From contig NC_079386.1 of NCBI RefSeq assembly GCF_021018895.1, forward strand, positions 14,101,552-14,165,551: a DNA stretch of 64,000 bases, written 5' to 3'. The notes under the pieces are model-generated. The model was not told the origin of the DNA, ran no database searches, and saw nothing but the letters and a program-made list of their open reading frames with translations. A program made the position numbers and the translations under genes. Below, piece by piece: positions 49,159 through 61,302 of this stretch. This stretch comes from Seriola aureovittata (lineage: Eukaryota > Chordata > Actinopteri > Carangiformes > Carangidae). How positions within the stretch are numbered: position 1 is the first letter of the stretch; every line of letters begins with the position of its first letter.

Positions 49159-52100
49159 ATGGCCGCACAGCAGCCGGAGCGCGGAGTGGAGTTGGACAAC
49201 AGTCAGTTCTGCTGTGCGGTGTGTCTGGAACTGCTGAAAGAGCCCGTCACCATCCACTGCGGACACAGTTACTGCAGAAGCTGCATTGAGGGATGCTGGG
49301 ACCAGGAAAAGAAAAAGGGAAAGTACAGCTGCCCTCAGTGCAGGGAGACGTTCAACTCAAGGCCTGCCCTGCGGAGGAACAACATGCTGGCTGAGGTAAT
49401 GGCGCGCAAAGTAAAAGTGCCGCGAAAACAGTATGTTTAGATCATTTTAGTTTTTCGTACAATTCTAAGAAAGAGCTCAATCATACAGCTGTCTTTATGA
49501 ATACACTCCATCCCTGTAGGCAGAAGGCAGTGTGGGATTATGAGGTTTAGAAAATATGCCATGAAAGAGGCTTGGCACTGCATTCTGAGTGCAGACTCTG
49601 CATGTTTTCTGTTCTGTACTCTGTTATCTGAAGGATGAAAGCTGTGTTACACACAGACTCTTTGATTTGGTCCCTATGAACCTAGTGGTGGATATTAAAT
49701 ACAAATATTAAAGACTGAAGAAGATACAAAAAACTCTGGAGCAGGTTTAGCTACGACATCATTATGATGCCAAGCTTGGTTGCAGTAAAACAACTGGTGT
49801 AAAGACTGATACAGTCCATCGGTTCAGCTATTACTATTAGTTTTTTTTTTTTATTTTTGAATGGCAAGAATTACTCAATATTTTGGCTCCTAACACCTGG
49901 AATCTATAGAAGAAAAATGTGCCTTTTTTTTTTTTTCATTGCATGTGCTGCCAGCATGAACCACACCTATTGTGAAGCCTGAGTGGACGCACACTCTATC
50001 TGAGGGAAATCAGTATTTCTCACCACCTCCTTTTTTTTTTTTATCATCCCCAGGTTGTGGAGAAGCTGAAGATGACGAGCACCCAGCAGGATTCTCCCTC
50101 TGCTGCTCTGGCCTGTGCAGGTCCAGCAGATGTTGCCTGTGATTTCTGCTGTGGGACCAAACCTAAGAAAGCCACCATGTCCTGCCTGACGTGCTTGGTG
50201 TCTTACTGTCCAGCTCACCTCAAGCCTCACTACAGCGTTGCTGTTCTGAAGACGCACCAGCTGGTCTCGGCTACAATCCCACTGCAGGACAAGATGTGTA
50301 CCAAGCACAACAAGCTGATGGAGGCCTACTGTAAGACGGACAAGATGTGCATCTGCTATCTGTGCACTATAGATGAACATCAGAGACACTGTATGAGCTC
50401 AGCTGCAGCAGAGAGGGCTACTGAACAGGTAGAAACAAAAACTGTCGTCAGACTTTTAAAAGAGGCCTGCACTGAAACACATGGACATGTTTGTTATTTG
50501 TAGTATTTATCCAGTTTTTATTATCAGTGGTGCTTTGTTGTTATGATGTGACTGAAACATTCACAATGTTGCACCGACGATTTCTTTCAGAAACAGCTGA
50601 TTGTGATTCAAAAGAGAGTCCAGGAAAGATTCCAGGAGAGAGAAAAGGAGCTGAATGAGCTGAGTCAAGCCCTGAAGGATTTTAAGGTATGGAGTCAGTA
50701 ATATGATCCTCTGTGTGTATTGACCACTACAGTATGGGGGAAGTCTTGTCCAGGTGTTTTGATATGTGGCAGGTGACACTGACCTCCTTTGTCTTCCTTA
50801 GTGGACAACATTGTCTGCATCAAAAAACCGTCATAGAAATATTACATATTAATATCATTTTCCACTTTCACTGATTTTTTTTTTAATTCAACATCAGTAT
50901 TGATCATAAGTACCAAATATTCAATCATTTTCAGGATTTTTAACCCTTTAAATGCCAGTTTGCATAAAGTCACTGTTTTTATGGGAATTTTTTTTTTTTA
51001 ATTCAACATCAGTATTGATCATAAGTACCAAATATTCAATCATTTTCAGGATTTTTAACCCTTTAAATGCCAGTTTGCATAAAGTCACTGTTTTTACGGG
51101 GAAAAAAAAGTATAATAAATAAAAGTTGATATTTTTTTATAATATCAGTCTGGGATAGGTCAAAGATTAGCAACAACATTCATTTTGATACATTATTATT
51201 TATTATGCAGTAACATATTCGTTTTTTTATTTATTAGTATTTTGTGTACTCTGCGTATTATAGACATATTACAGGAGGGTGAAATTCCAAAATTGCCCAA
51301 AAATACACACACTTGGAAAAATGAAAAGATGATGGAAAAAAAATGTCCATAAGAATGCATACGGGTCAATAACGTACACTGAAATATTGTCTGACATTAA
51401 TCCCTATATTAACTCCAGTCCATCAGTTTAAAAGTGAATGCTGTTTCCAGTCTAAATGTCATGGCTACCTTTTATTTGTACATAGTGGTAAATGGATTGT
51501 GCCTTTTTAATTTTATTACCCTAATCACCTCTATAGATGTCTGTATTTAACTTGTTGATTCAGAATGAGAATGGATGAGATGAGAAGTAAAATTATTGTA
51601 CAATGACATGTACAAGGTCCAAAAACAAAATCTTGTTGTTTTTTCTTTGTATAAACAGAGTTGTACCCAGACTACAGTGAAGTCCTGTGATAAGATCTTT
51701 GATGATCTGACCTCCTCCATAAAGAAAAGACGCACTTTGATGAAGCAGCTAATCAAAGCCCGGGAGAAGACTGCAGTGGCTCAGGCTGAAGAGCTGCAGC
51801 TGCACAGAAACATAAAAGCAGTTACATGGTGTTTTTATTCAGGTCCGATGATATTTAGGTTTGTTGTTTTTCCTTTTTGTTAGTGGGTGCTGCAGATGTT
51901 GTACTGCCACCTGTGCCAAAGAAGAGAAATGAGTTTTTACTCTGTGAGTAAAAGATTTAATCCTCTGCAGTTTCACAATACACTGATGCATTAATAATGA
52001 ACTGGATATCACAAGGTTAATGTTAATATTACCTTTGCTCTTCCATCAGATTGCCGTCCTTTAACACTGGATCAGAACTCAGTCTACAGATGCTTGTCCC

Positions 52101-52582
52101 TTTCAGAAGAAAACAGGCGGGTGACTCGTGAATACCATGAGAAATATTATTCTGCTCACCCAGACAGGTTTACAAATGTCATGCAGGTGTTGTGCATAGA
52201 GGGATTGTCAGAGCGATGCTACTGGGAGGTCAGTTGGAGTGGTGGTACATGGTCAGTGGCAGTGTCGTACAAAGACATCAGCAGAACATATGAGTCCGAG
52301 TTTGGAAAGAACAACAAGTCATGGAGTTTAGAGTGTTCACCAGGTGGTTATGTCGTACAACACAACACAAAAATTGAGTTTGTGTCAGGTCCTAACTCCT
52401 CCAGGATCGGAGTGTTCCTGGATTATAAAGCAGGTACTCTGTCTTTTTACAGCATCTCTGACACGATGACTCTGCTCCACACAGTCCACAACACGTTCAC
52501 TTAGCCTCTCTATCCTGGCCTCGGGCTGAAGAGTGCTGGATCTAGCACTGGACATTATGCAGAACTGATGAAGTTATGGTGA
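49159..52582 (+). pseudogene. TRIM B: tandem copy of TRIM A with deleted coiled-coil exons and a stop in B30.2
   Basis: Exons 49159-49395 (RING), 50054-50428 (B-box) and 50591-50686 (coiled coil) are intact and close to TRIM A. The exon starting at 51659 follows TRIM A exon 4 as far as EELQL. It then jumps into sequence that in TRIM A lies in intron 5, so the rest of exon 4, its donor, intron 4 and all of exon 5 are gone. Reading through gives a stop at 51881-51883. The following exons 51884-51943 and 52050-52582 remain, but the B30.2 frame has a TAG at 52502-52504 where TRIM A has CAG, 26 codons early. A truncated RING-B-box-coiled-coil protein could still be made; otherwise it is a pseudogene. 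Confidence 0.8.
50878..51107. repeat. Two-copy tandem repeat of 115 bases in intron 3 of TRIM B
   Basis: The block starting AATTCAACATCAGTATTGAT recurs 115 bases later almost unchanged, through AAAGTCACTGTTTTTA. The copies are separated by a T run and the duplication looks recent. Confidence 0.9.
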
Positions 52583-55298
52583 TCAGATTTATATTGAGGC
52601 GGGGGTTTTTGCTGCAAGTGGCCCTCCAATATAGCTGGATACCATGTGATAGATGAGAGGATGTGATTTTATATTTTGACCCTAAATTTCTGAACCTGTT
52701 AAAGCACTTCAAATATCTTTGTAGTTTGAGTAACACCTTCCAAAGTCGCAAATAAACCATTTCCTCGTTGCAACAGTCCAAGCAGTTAAGGTAAAAGGGT
52801 GGAGAGGTGTGTGTTGTTAGACACAGGAGTTGTTAACTGGTTTGGAGTTTCTTTCTCTCACTTTTGCTTTTCCAGTTGAAACTAACTCATTGCTCCTTGG
52901 TGTTTACAGATGTGTCACATTAGCTCAAATGTTAGTCTTTGCTGGCGGTTTACTAAATTTTAAAACAGGACTTTTAAAAAGTGTTTTTGTTGGTGAATGT
53001 GTTTCAGAGTATTATGGACCTCAGTGGTTATGGTCGATTTATTGAACTTAATATGACATGCATGTTACATGGTTTGCTTTCATTTGTTCTGTTTGGATTG
53101 TCAACTTTTTGAAACCCTTACAGGTTAAAATGTGTTTCTCAGAAATGGTGACACTGTCGTGTATATGCAGAAGATTGTTTTGGTTAATTTTGATAATTTT
53201 TTTTTTAAAAGAAAGAAATGAATCAATAAATGCAATCACACAACCTGTAAATTTCTGGTTTGCATTTCTCTCTGTTATGTAGCAGAGTCTGAACAGTCTG
53301 AAATCTATTACTTGAATATCAAATTTAATAAGTACATCTACAGTATCTTTTGCGGCGTAGTGTCTTTTAGCATCGGGGTGTCCGGAGTTACTTGCTGTGT
53401 CTGAATCAACTGAATAATTAGATGAAGGAATTCTGTGTAGGGGGAGGAACGCGGTGTCTCATTACTCTCCTTACCACCAGTTTATGTCTGACTGAAACAA
53501 ATGCAATATAACACCACAGCATAAATAGAGAGGAGTCATTAGAATATTAATAATCCTCCTCATTTAGGTTTTAAGTGTAAAGTTGATTCAACTCTGCGGT
53601 CAGGTTGGATGCTGCAGTTTGTGCTGCTGTTGAAGCCTACACTATGTTCAAGTTCACACGTTTGACTCAAAGAGCTTTACAGTCTGTACAGCATCCGAAA
53701 TTCATCTCACGTCTTAGCTTCATGAATAGCAGCGTGTGAGTGATGTGCACAGTTTGACCACAAGAGGGCAACTGTGTCTCACTATGTAGGCTGTTACCGC
53801 CTGTCTGCTGTTCCTTATTGTTTGGATAAACAACTCAAATACAGTATGAGTCACTGCACAGGTTTCACCCATTAGTCACTAATAAAACAGGCAGGTGTGG
53901 TTCTGACTGTGCTGAATTTGTCTTGACACACAAGGACACTTTATGAAAAACAACTGCATCAGTGTAATAGACAGATAATGTGGGCTGAAATGTTTTGACC
54001 TTATTTTTATGCATTATTCCTCAAAGAAGACAAACTTTATTTAGTATGACTCCTGAAATGAATATTAGTTATTGTATTTAAACCTGAGGATTATTAATAT
54101 TATTAAGTGTAAAGTTTTTGTGTTTTTACAATGACAGGCATAAAACTTCTGAACCATTCTCCAAATGATGTGTCACCCAAATTAAAGTGTTTAATTTCCT
54201 GCAGGGCTGTATCATTGTTCTTAGCTTTAGGCTCACAGTGTAGCATACACCCACAAACCTATAGAACAGGTTAGTAGAGAGGGTGAGCAGCAAGAATATC
54301 ATGCTATGAATATTCCATGCTTTGTCAATGAGCTCAGTATTTATTTTTAAAGCAGGTTTGGCAGAGCACATCTCTGAATGTGATCCAATATTCATCAGGC
54401 TAGGAGGTGCTTTAATAGGACTGAAGCCACCATGCAGGGCCTGATAATAAGCTGTTCCACCCAGATAAAGTTTGGGTTCTTGGAAGCTTTCTCAGAGTTC
54501 CTCATGCCCCAAATAATGGAAGCTACTTTACTCAACAATTTTGGACCTGCAGCACTTCAGTCTTGTCTCTGTAAGTCAATGGAGAAAGTCTTAGTGAATC
54601 TACCTGCTTCTAGTCCCACTAAGCTCAGGCGCTGCCCGACGCATGTCTTGACGTCAACATTGGTCTTATTATGATGAGAGATTTCCTTTCCAACACGCCA
54701 CACACCCTCAATACTGATGGGTGTGTTTTTTTTTTGTTTTGTTTTGTTTTGTTTTACTTATTTTCTATGTGAATATGTCAGACATGATAAAAACTGAATA
54801 GGGAATGGTCTTTGCTGACCTTTCCTATTCTGCGCAATGTGACTGGAGAAGTGGTGTACCTGCAGCGCGTGACTCCCCGGTGTGTTGTTGTGTCAGCAAA
54901 GTGAACTGCAAAGTGAAAAAAAACTGATTCTGCTCCAGACAGTTGAAACATAAGATAACTTTATTATGCAATAATATTCCTATATTGTTAAACAGTTTCA
55001 AAGGTCAACTATGAATATTTTTTTCAAAAATGTATGCAACAGTTGTCTTTGGATTTCTGTGACTGGACTTTTATAATTGTTTGGTCAGAAGAGGTCCAGC
55101 AGGGAGTTTGTCACAACTAACATCATATGCAGGATAAAATATTGTACCTTTCTTTGTCTCTGAAGGACTTTTTGGTAAACAAAATGTATATTTATTTGCT
55201 CCTATATAAAAAAACTATTGTCAGAAAACAAAAGGGTTAAGATCGTTTCTTATTCGCTGTGTATCATATTTTTTTTTTCATGCTGTCAGTGTTTTCAT

Positions 55299-55343
<45 letters not shown>

Positions 55344-55605
55344 ATGTTTACTGCTACAATTTGAATAAAATCAACAGTATCTCTTGAGTTCTACGGTGTT
55401 GTTGTAATCTGTGCTTTAATGAAATGCATTATGTAAGTATGTTGACGTGACACCGATGCTATCTCTTGATGTGGCACATTTCCTCCTGCAGGAGAACGGA
55501 GAGAGCAGTCCTCCTCGATCAGAAGACTGATACAGTCGTATCGCACACTGCGCTCTTCAGATTGCATATTACACATGTTTGTCTTCATCTTTTCGCGGTA
55601 GGACG
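52583..55605. other. 3' flank of TRIM B and spacer before the macrodomain gene
   Basis: AATAAA at 53225-53230 may end TRIM B transcripts. The duplicated TRIM unit extends to about 54240. A CTCF-like CCACAAGAGGGCAAC lies at 53758-53772, a TTTTG run at about 54733-54757 and a TG microsatellite at 55300-55340. No coding similarity was recognised, including at 54250-54700. Confidence 0.5.
55300..55340. repeat. TG microsatellite
   Basis: About 20 TG units, 270 bases upstream of the macrodomain gene start. Confidence 0.9.
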
Positions 55606-58600
55606 ATGGCTGATATTCACCATTATCCCGTTTTCTTTGAGTGCCGCAGCCTGCGCGCGGAGCAGAGGAAGGCAATAGAGACATATTTCCGTATTCGTCG
55701 CCGATCAGGTGGAGGTGACTGCGGACCACTGAGGAGTGTGGACGATAAGGTCTACAGTATTGCTTTCAGATATGAGAGAGGTAGGTTCAACGACATTAAT
55801 CCATTAATCAGTATTCATCATTAATATGATCGTGGACTGTCTTGTAATGGTCAGCGCCGTGTATCAAATAATACATTTATTTTGATTTTCGATTAGAGGA
55901 TTTAGCACAGTTGGGGTCTAAAGAAGAAAGATTTTGGACTGTAAGTTTAAACCAAATGTCCAAAGGTCCACGATTCCACTGATGCAAATGGAAATTTGTG
56001 AGATAGGATTCTGAACAGCGAAATCATTTAGTTTCACTTTCAGCGGAAAACGAAACTTAACAAACAGCTGCCAGAGATGAGGCTTTTAATAGTAATCATA
56101 AACAATTCATCTTCTGCAAAAGACAAGTCAAATACCATTTTTCATTCAGCTGACTGAATGTACAGTGGCTACACGAGGAAGTAAAATCAGCTGTGGTCCA
56201 TAAAACGTCATTGCATGATAAGCAAACAAATGACTTGTTGAAGTGGTGCACGCTGTGGGAGACGGGTTTAAACAGCAGCATTGTTAACTGTAGCCCACTT
56301 GCATAAATGGAAAGTAGGAGATTTGAGAGAAATCTGAAAATAAGGAAAGACAGAGGACAAAATAAACCCATTTTTTTCTTCAATTTGTTATTTTCTAACA
56401 ATAAGTGAAAAGCCTGTGGTTTATGTCAAAGAGGAACAATTGTATTATTTAAAGCTCATGATAATTTCACTTTTCCTTCATAGATCAGCAAAAAGTCCTG
56501 GAGAGAGGCGAGCATGTTGTGCAGCTCGCAGATGGTCCTCTGGTGTTCACTGTCCGAGGCAGCCTGGACCCTCACACCCCATCTCCCATCACTCCAAGAC
56601 AGGATACAACAGCTTCAGCACAGGTTAGTAAAACAAAGTCACTGTCAGTCAGTCAAGGTTGTCTATTCAAAAAGCACCTTTAAAAAATAATACAAATAAA
56701 ATACAACATTAAACTGCTGTTATCATTATTTGAATGCATCTTTCCTTTTAACACAGATCCCACAGTCTATTCCTGCCTCAACTCCTCCACCAAGTGGTGA
56801 AGAATATGAACTACGACCTGATACTTACCTCCTACGTTACCTAAAGGAATGTCCCGAGGCCGGGGAAGAACTAGAGAAAGAACTTGCTTCTGTGGCCTGC
56901 TCTGCGCAGCTTTACCCAGAGGAGAGCATGGTTTTAGTCAAGAGTTTAGCCCAACCTGGTGTTGTAGATGAAGGTAGAAACTGGAAAGCTGAGGTAGACA
57001 AACTCTTTGATGCCTACCTGTGCCACTATGAGGTGGACCCTCACAAAGTCAAAGCTTTGCTTCAGTCCTGTAGTTCTCATCAGACCACAGATGAGGTGAA
57101 GGTGTACAGTGAGGGTGGGCTGGTTGTTGTGGTTGGGAAACGTTCTCAGGTGAATGCGAGGTTGATGGATGTGGAGGAATCAACTGTTAAACATCGAGGG
57201 ACACACTCAATTAAGAGGCAAACCAGCATTTGTAGACTGGGTGAGGCCAAACTCCGCCTCCTCTGGAAAGAGATTGAGCATGGTGTGGGACGAAATTTTC
57301 CAGGAGTTAAGGTCACACAGGGAGATGCAGGTCAGGTAGCTTTGGAAGGTTCTGTGGAGGATATTCTTAAGGCTGGAGATTGGATTTCTGAGAAGGAGAA
57401 TCTGGTGTTAGAAAGGACAGTTTCTAACATGAGCCCACATCTTCTGGCCTTCCTACGGAAGGCTTATGGAGGTCCAAGGATGCTAGGTGACTTTTTAGGG
57501 GTTGGTGACAAGGTGGAAATAGAATTACGAGACACAGAGCTATGTGTCTTCTCCCACTCTGCTGATAAACTGGATGATGCAAAAAAAGCACTGCAGGGTG
57601 AGTTCAAGGAAGTAAAGATTAATCTACCTACCTGCTCTGCTGTGCCATCTGAGCTTCGGGAAAAGCTTATGTCCAAGAAGAATGAAATGAACAAAGGGCA
57701 ATGTAGGGCTCAGGTCTTTTTTGGCTCAGACAGCGCAGTGTGCTTACTGGGTCATGCCAGAGAGGTTGAAGAGCTGGGTGAAACTGTTAAACAGTTTCCT
57801 TTGCAAAGCACAGTCCATCTCCCTTTCCCAGAGTTAGCACAAGAGTTACCAGAATTTCTGCAGCAGCATGGTTTTGACTATTCAGGGGTTACCGTCCATC
57901 CTTTAACCTCCTCCTCTGGACCCATGGTGGTACTGGAAGGTCCATCCAGCAAGGTGACTGAGGTCAGGGACAGGCTGGGTCTATTTCTAGACTCCCTTGT
58001 TGAGGATAGAGTCACCACTGACCTATTGCCATCTTTGAGTTTGAGTGGAGGTAACACATTAGTTGCCAGCTACAGCCTTTGTGATGGGCTCCAGGTGCTG
58101 GTGTGTCAGGGTGACATCACCAAGCAGGATGCTGATGCCCTGGTTAATGCTGCTAATGAAGATCTGGACCATTGTGGAGGTGTTGCTGCTGCACTGAGTA
58201 AAGCAGGCGGTCCTGAAATACAGAGGGAGAGCAATGCCGTAGTAAAGTATATTGGGAAAATTCCTACAGGTGATGTGGTAGTGACCACAGGGGGGAAGCT
58301 TAACTGCAAGACACTGCTGCATGCTGTTGGACCTGCAGCTGGAAGAGCAGGTGGCAGGGAAAGGTTCTTACTTGAAAAAACTGTCCAGTCTGCTCTGAAT
58401 TTGTCAGAAATCATGGAGTTGACGTCTATTGCCATGCCCTGTATCAGCTCAGGTGTGTTTGGCGTTCCTCTCACTGTGTGCTCTGAGGCTATTGTAACTG
58501 CTGTAAAAAGGTTTGGTAGTCAGGGAGGGCGGAGTCTGCGCAGAATAATCCTGATAGATAACAGAGGAGAGGTGGTGAGGGCCATGCAGGAGGCATGTGA

Positions 58601-61302
58601 CAGGCTTCTCCAAGGGATAAGTTCTGGAAACACTACACCAAGTGAGAATGTGGAATACCTGATGGGTGCTGCTGCCGCCCAAGACACAGCGAAAGAAGCC
58701 AATGCTGGAGATCCCCGAGATGGTGTCCATGTTCAGATTGTTCAGGGAACCATTGAAACCCAGGAGGTGAAAAACTTTTCTGAAATTTTAAGAAAATTAA
58801 TCAAACCAACTATTCAGACTAGAGACTTAGCTGTTAATTGAACAACAAAGCTCAGCTGAAGATAGAGCCCAGTATGGCTTGTCTACACAACAGGCATTTC
58901 AACCTCATTTTTAGCCTCAACCATGGTGCTATTTTTAAAGGGGAAAATATTTATTCCTTCCTTTGAGTGAGTAAAATGTGAAAGAATGAAAAACTTAGAT
59001 AATTTACATAAATTGAAAAAAAAACTATAGAGATCAAGCCTCAACACATCTCCTGCTCTCCTCCTAGGTGGATGCCGTGGTGTCTCCTATGGTTGGCCAT
59101 AATCCTCTTTCTACCCGTGTTGGAAACACTTTGTTCGAAATGGTTGGATCCCAGCTGACTGCTAGGTTTAGAGAGGAAGCAGGAGAAGATACGCTGCCTG
59201 GTGATGCAGTTCTGGTTGAGAGCTTGTCTGGACTTCCATCTAATGCAGTGTTCTTCCTCAACCTCGCTCCCTGGGACAATGACCCAGAAGGAACTGCAGT
59301 CGAGGTGAAACAGCAGAGGACTGTTTTTATTTGTGTCCAAACTTTTGCTGTCTCTATCTGAGAACACTTTGTCAGCAACTGATTCCCAGTGTTTCCTGCA
59401 TCTAGCCTCATTGTATTCTGACCTTTTACAGATTCTGAGACTGGGCATCAACACGATCCTAACTTCTTGTGAGAGTAGAGGATTTGCATCGGTCACTCTC
59501 CCTGTACTCGGAGCTGGGATTGCCCTGCGTTTTCCTAACAGTGTGGTAGCCAGGATTCTACAGGAGGAAGTTCAAGCATTTATACAGAACCGAGCCAGTA
59601 GAACGCCATTCCTGGTCCGAATTGCCATCCACCCAAATGACACAGAGGTTAGTGAGGGAATGGAAAGCAGCAGTGCAAATATTTACATATATTATATAAT
59701 ATACAGAATGATTACAGGCTTCTCTGATTCATTTTGAAGAAATTAGTTTTTCTTCTATTTTAAAACCATTGAGCTATAAACATCAGCTCAACATCTTTTT
59801 CTGCATCAGATGAGCATAAACTGGAATTGGTATTAAACGCTATAGGTCTTTGTCTCTGCAGGCCTTCAAAGAATTCACAAATGATATTCATCAACCAGAC
59901 CAAGGTGGGTATAGATATAATGTGAAAATTTTCAATTCAGTCCTATGGCAGCCGTTGTTGGTGTTTTTCTTCTCTGGTGACTCAACTTTTATTTGCTGAT
60001 TTATTCGGTCAGTGTTATAAAATGTCTGCAACTGCTGTAATGACTAATTCTACGTGCTCTATACAAATACTATCACTAAAAGTTTTTTATTTTTAAATAT
60101 TTTATTTATTATATCTTTTATTTTCCAAATAACTTAAAATAAAGCAAACAAGCAAAGACAAATGTACTTAACAGGGTCATTATTCTCCTCTAGTGTCGAC
60201 TACAAAGAGGATTGTCCTGCTGGGAAAAACTGGATCTGGGAAAAGCAGCCTAGCTAACACCATAATAGGAGAGGAAGAAACGTTCACCACAAACCATTCT
60301 CCCAACTCTGGAACAATTATATGCCAAACAGAGACCAGATCTGTCAATGGAAGAAGCATCAATTTGATCGACACCCCTGGTTTCTTTGATGCAAACAGGT
60401 CTGAGGAGGACATGAAGCCTGAGATATTGAGTTGTATCACAGAGTGCGCTCCTGGGCCTCATGCTTTTCTCATTGTGCTCAAAGTGGATAAATTCTCAGA
60501 GCAGGAGCAGGATGTCATCAGAAAAATACTTCAGTATTTCTCTGAAGATGCTCTGAAGTATGCCGTGATTGTCTTCACTCATGGTGACCAGCTCCCTAAA
60601 GGGAAGACAATTCAAGAGTTTGTCAGCCAGAATAAGAATCTGAGTGATCTGGTGAAGAAGTGCGGCGGCCGCTGCCACGTCTTTGACAATAAATACTGGA
60701 AGAACAAACAGCAGAAGAACTACAGGAACAACCAGTCCCAGGTAGAGGATCTTCTTAACACAATAGACAAGTTGGTGATGGAAAACAATGGAGGCTACTA
60801 CACCAACAAGATGCTGCAAACAGTGGAGGAGGAAATAAATATAGAAGCGGGCCACATTAAACTGTCATCAGGACACCTGTCACCGGAAGAGGTCAGAAAA
60901 CAGGCTAAAACTATTGTGTCTGATAGGTTTTTGGTCAGACTGGCAGGGACTGCAACAGGAGCATTATTAGGAGCTTTTTTTGGTCTGGCAGGGATGGTTG
61001 GATTAGTTATCACAGCTGTGAAAAACATTACGTCACCCCTGAACTTAATGAAAAACATTCCAGCATTGAGAGGGACAGCCACAACAGCAGCGGCAGTAGG
61101 AGGAGGTGAGGTAGCAATAGCAGCTGGAGCAGTGGTAGGAACAGCCTGTGTTACAGCAGGTGGAATAATTGGTGGTAAGATTGGACTTGATGCTGCTGAG
61201 GGAGCGAAAACACCAGGTGAGGCAGCACAGATGGCATATGAGGCTGTTGTGGACAAGGCAAAAGCCACTTGGACGCAGATCGAACAGATGAAAAAACATT
61301 AG
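55606..61302 (+). CDS. PARP14-like macrodomain protein fused in frame to an AIG1/GIMAP GTPase, about 1309 residues
   Basis: Exons 55606-55780, 56484-56623, 56757-58766, 59068-59304, 59432-59647, 59862-59904 and 60194-61302 have GT/AG borders and join in one frame. Residues 1-105 are the RRM-like N terminus of the PARP14/PARP10 group (YFRIRRRSGGGDC). The large exon 3 (106-775) holds KH-like repeats, then macrodomain 1 at about 550-725 (GDITKQDADALVNAAN, GGVAAAL, CISSGVFGVP). Macrodomain 2 spans about 762-924 (VQGTIETQEVDAVVSPMVGH, GAGIALRFPNS). The 43-base exon 6 ends CAAG in phase 1, and the GIMAP exon begins in the matching phase. G1 GKTGSGKS is at 951-958, DTPG at about 1000 and THGD at about 1069. 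No WWE or PARP catalytic domain is found before the next gene. The alternative is a macrodomain transcript ending in intron 6 plus an unrelated GIMAP gene. Confidence 0.75.
56030..56057. promoter_or_regulatory. Pair of exact ISREs in intron 1 of the macrodomain gene
   Basis: AGTTTCACTTTC (56030-56041, minus orientation) and GAAAACGAAACT (56046-56057, plus orientation) each match the ISRE consensus exactly. They are four bases apart in a convergent layout. They could drive an internal promoter or act as an intronic interferon enhancer. Confidence 0.7.
60138..60143 (+). terminator. Possible intronic polyadenylation signal before the GIMAP exon of the chimera
   Basis: AATAAA in intron 6. If exon 6 is not spliced, the frame continues 30 codons past GTGGGT to a TGA near 60000, so a macrodomain-only isoform is possible. 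Confidence 0.3.
60194..61302 (+). CDS. GIMAP unit 8: AIG1 GTPase exon forming the C terminus of the macrodomain gene
   Basis: The exon starts TGTCGACTACAAAGAGG after TCTCCTCTAG, the same phase-1 layout as the other GIMAP second exons. It encodes GKTGSGKS, DTPGFFDAN, the CITECAPGPHAF box, THGDQLPKG and CGGRCHVFDNKYW. A helical linker follows, then TGALLGAFFGLAGMVGLVI, a Gly/Ala segment (GTACVTAGGIIGGKIG) and a charged end. Unlike units 1-4, 6 and 7 it has no nearby ATGNNNG exon: none was found from 58767 to 60193. The preceding compatible exon belongs to the macrodomain gene. The GTPase looks intact. Confidence 0.85.

Noticed and set aside
54432..54674. Plus-strand ORF between TRIM B and the macrodomain gene
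   Set aside because: No recognisable motif or splice context.
60194..61302. GIMAP unit 8 as an independent gene
   Set aside because: No ATGNNNG/GT first exon was found from 58767 to 60193, while the macrodomain exon 6 is phase-compatible. The possibility is kept only as an alternative.
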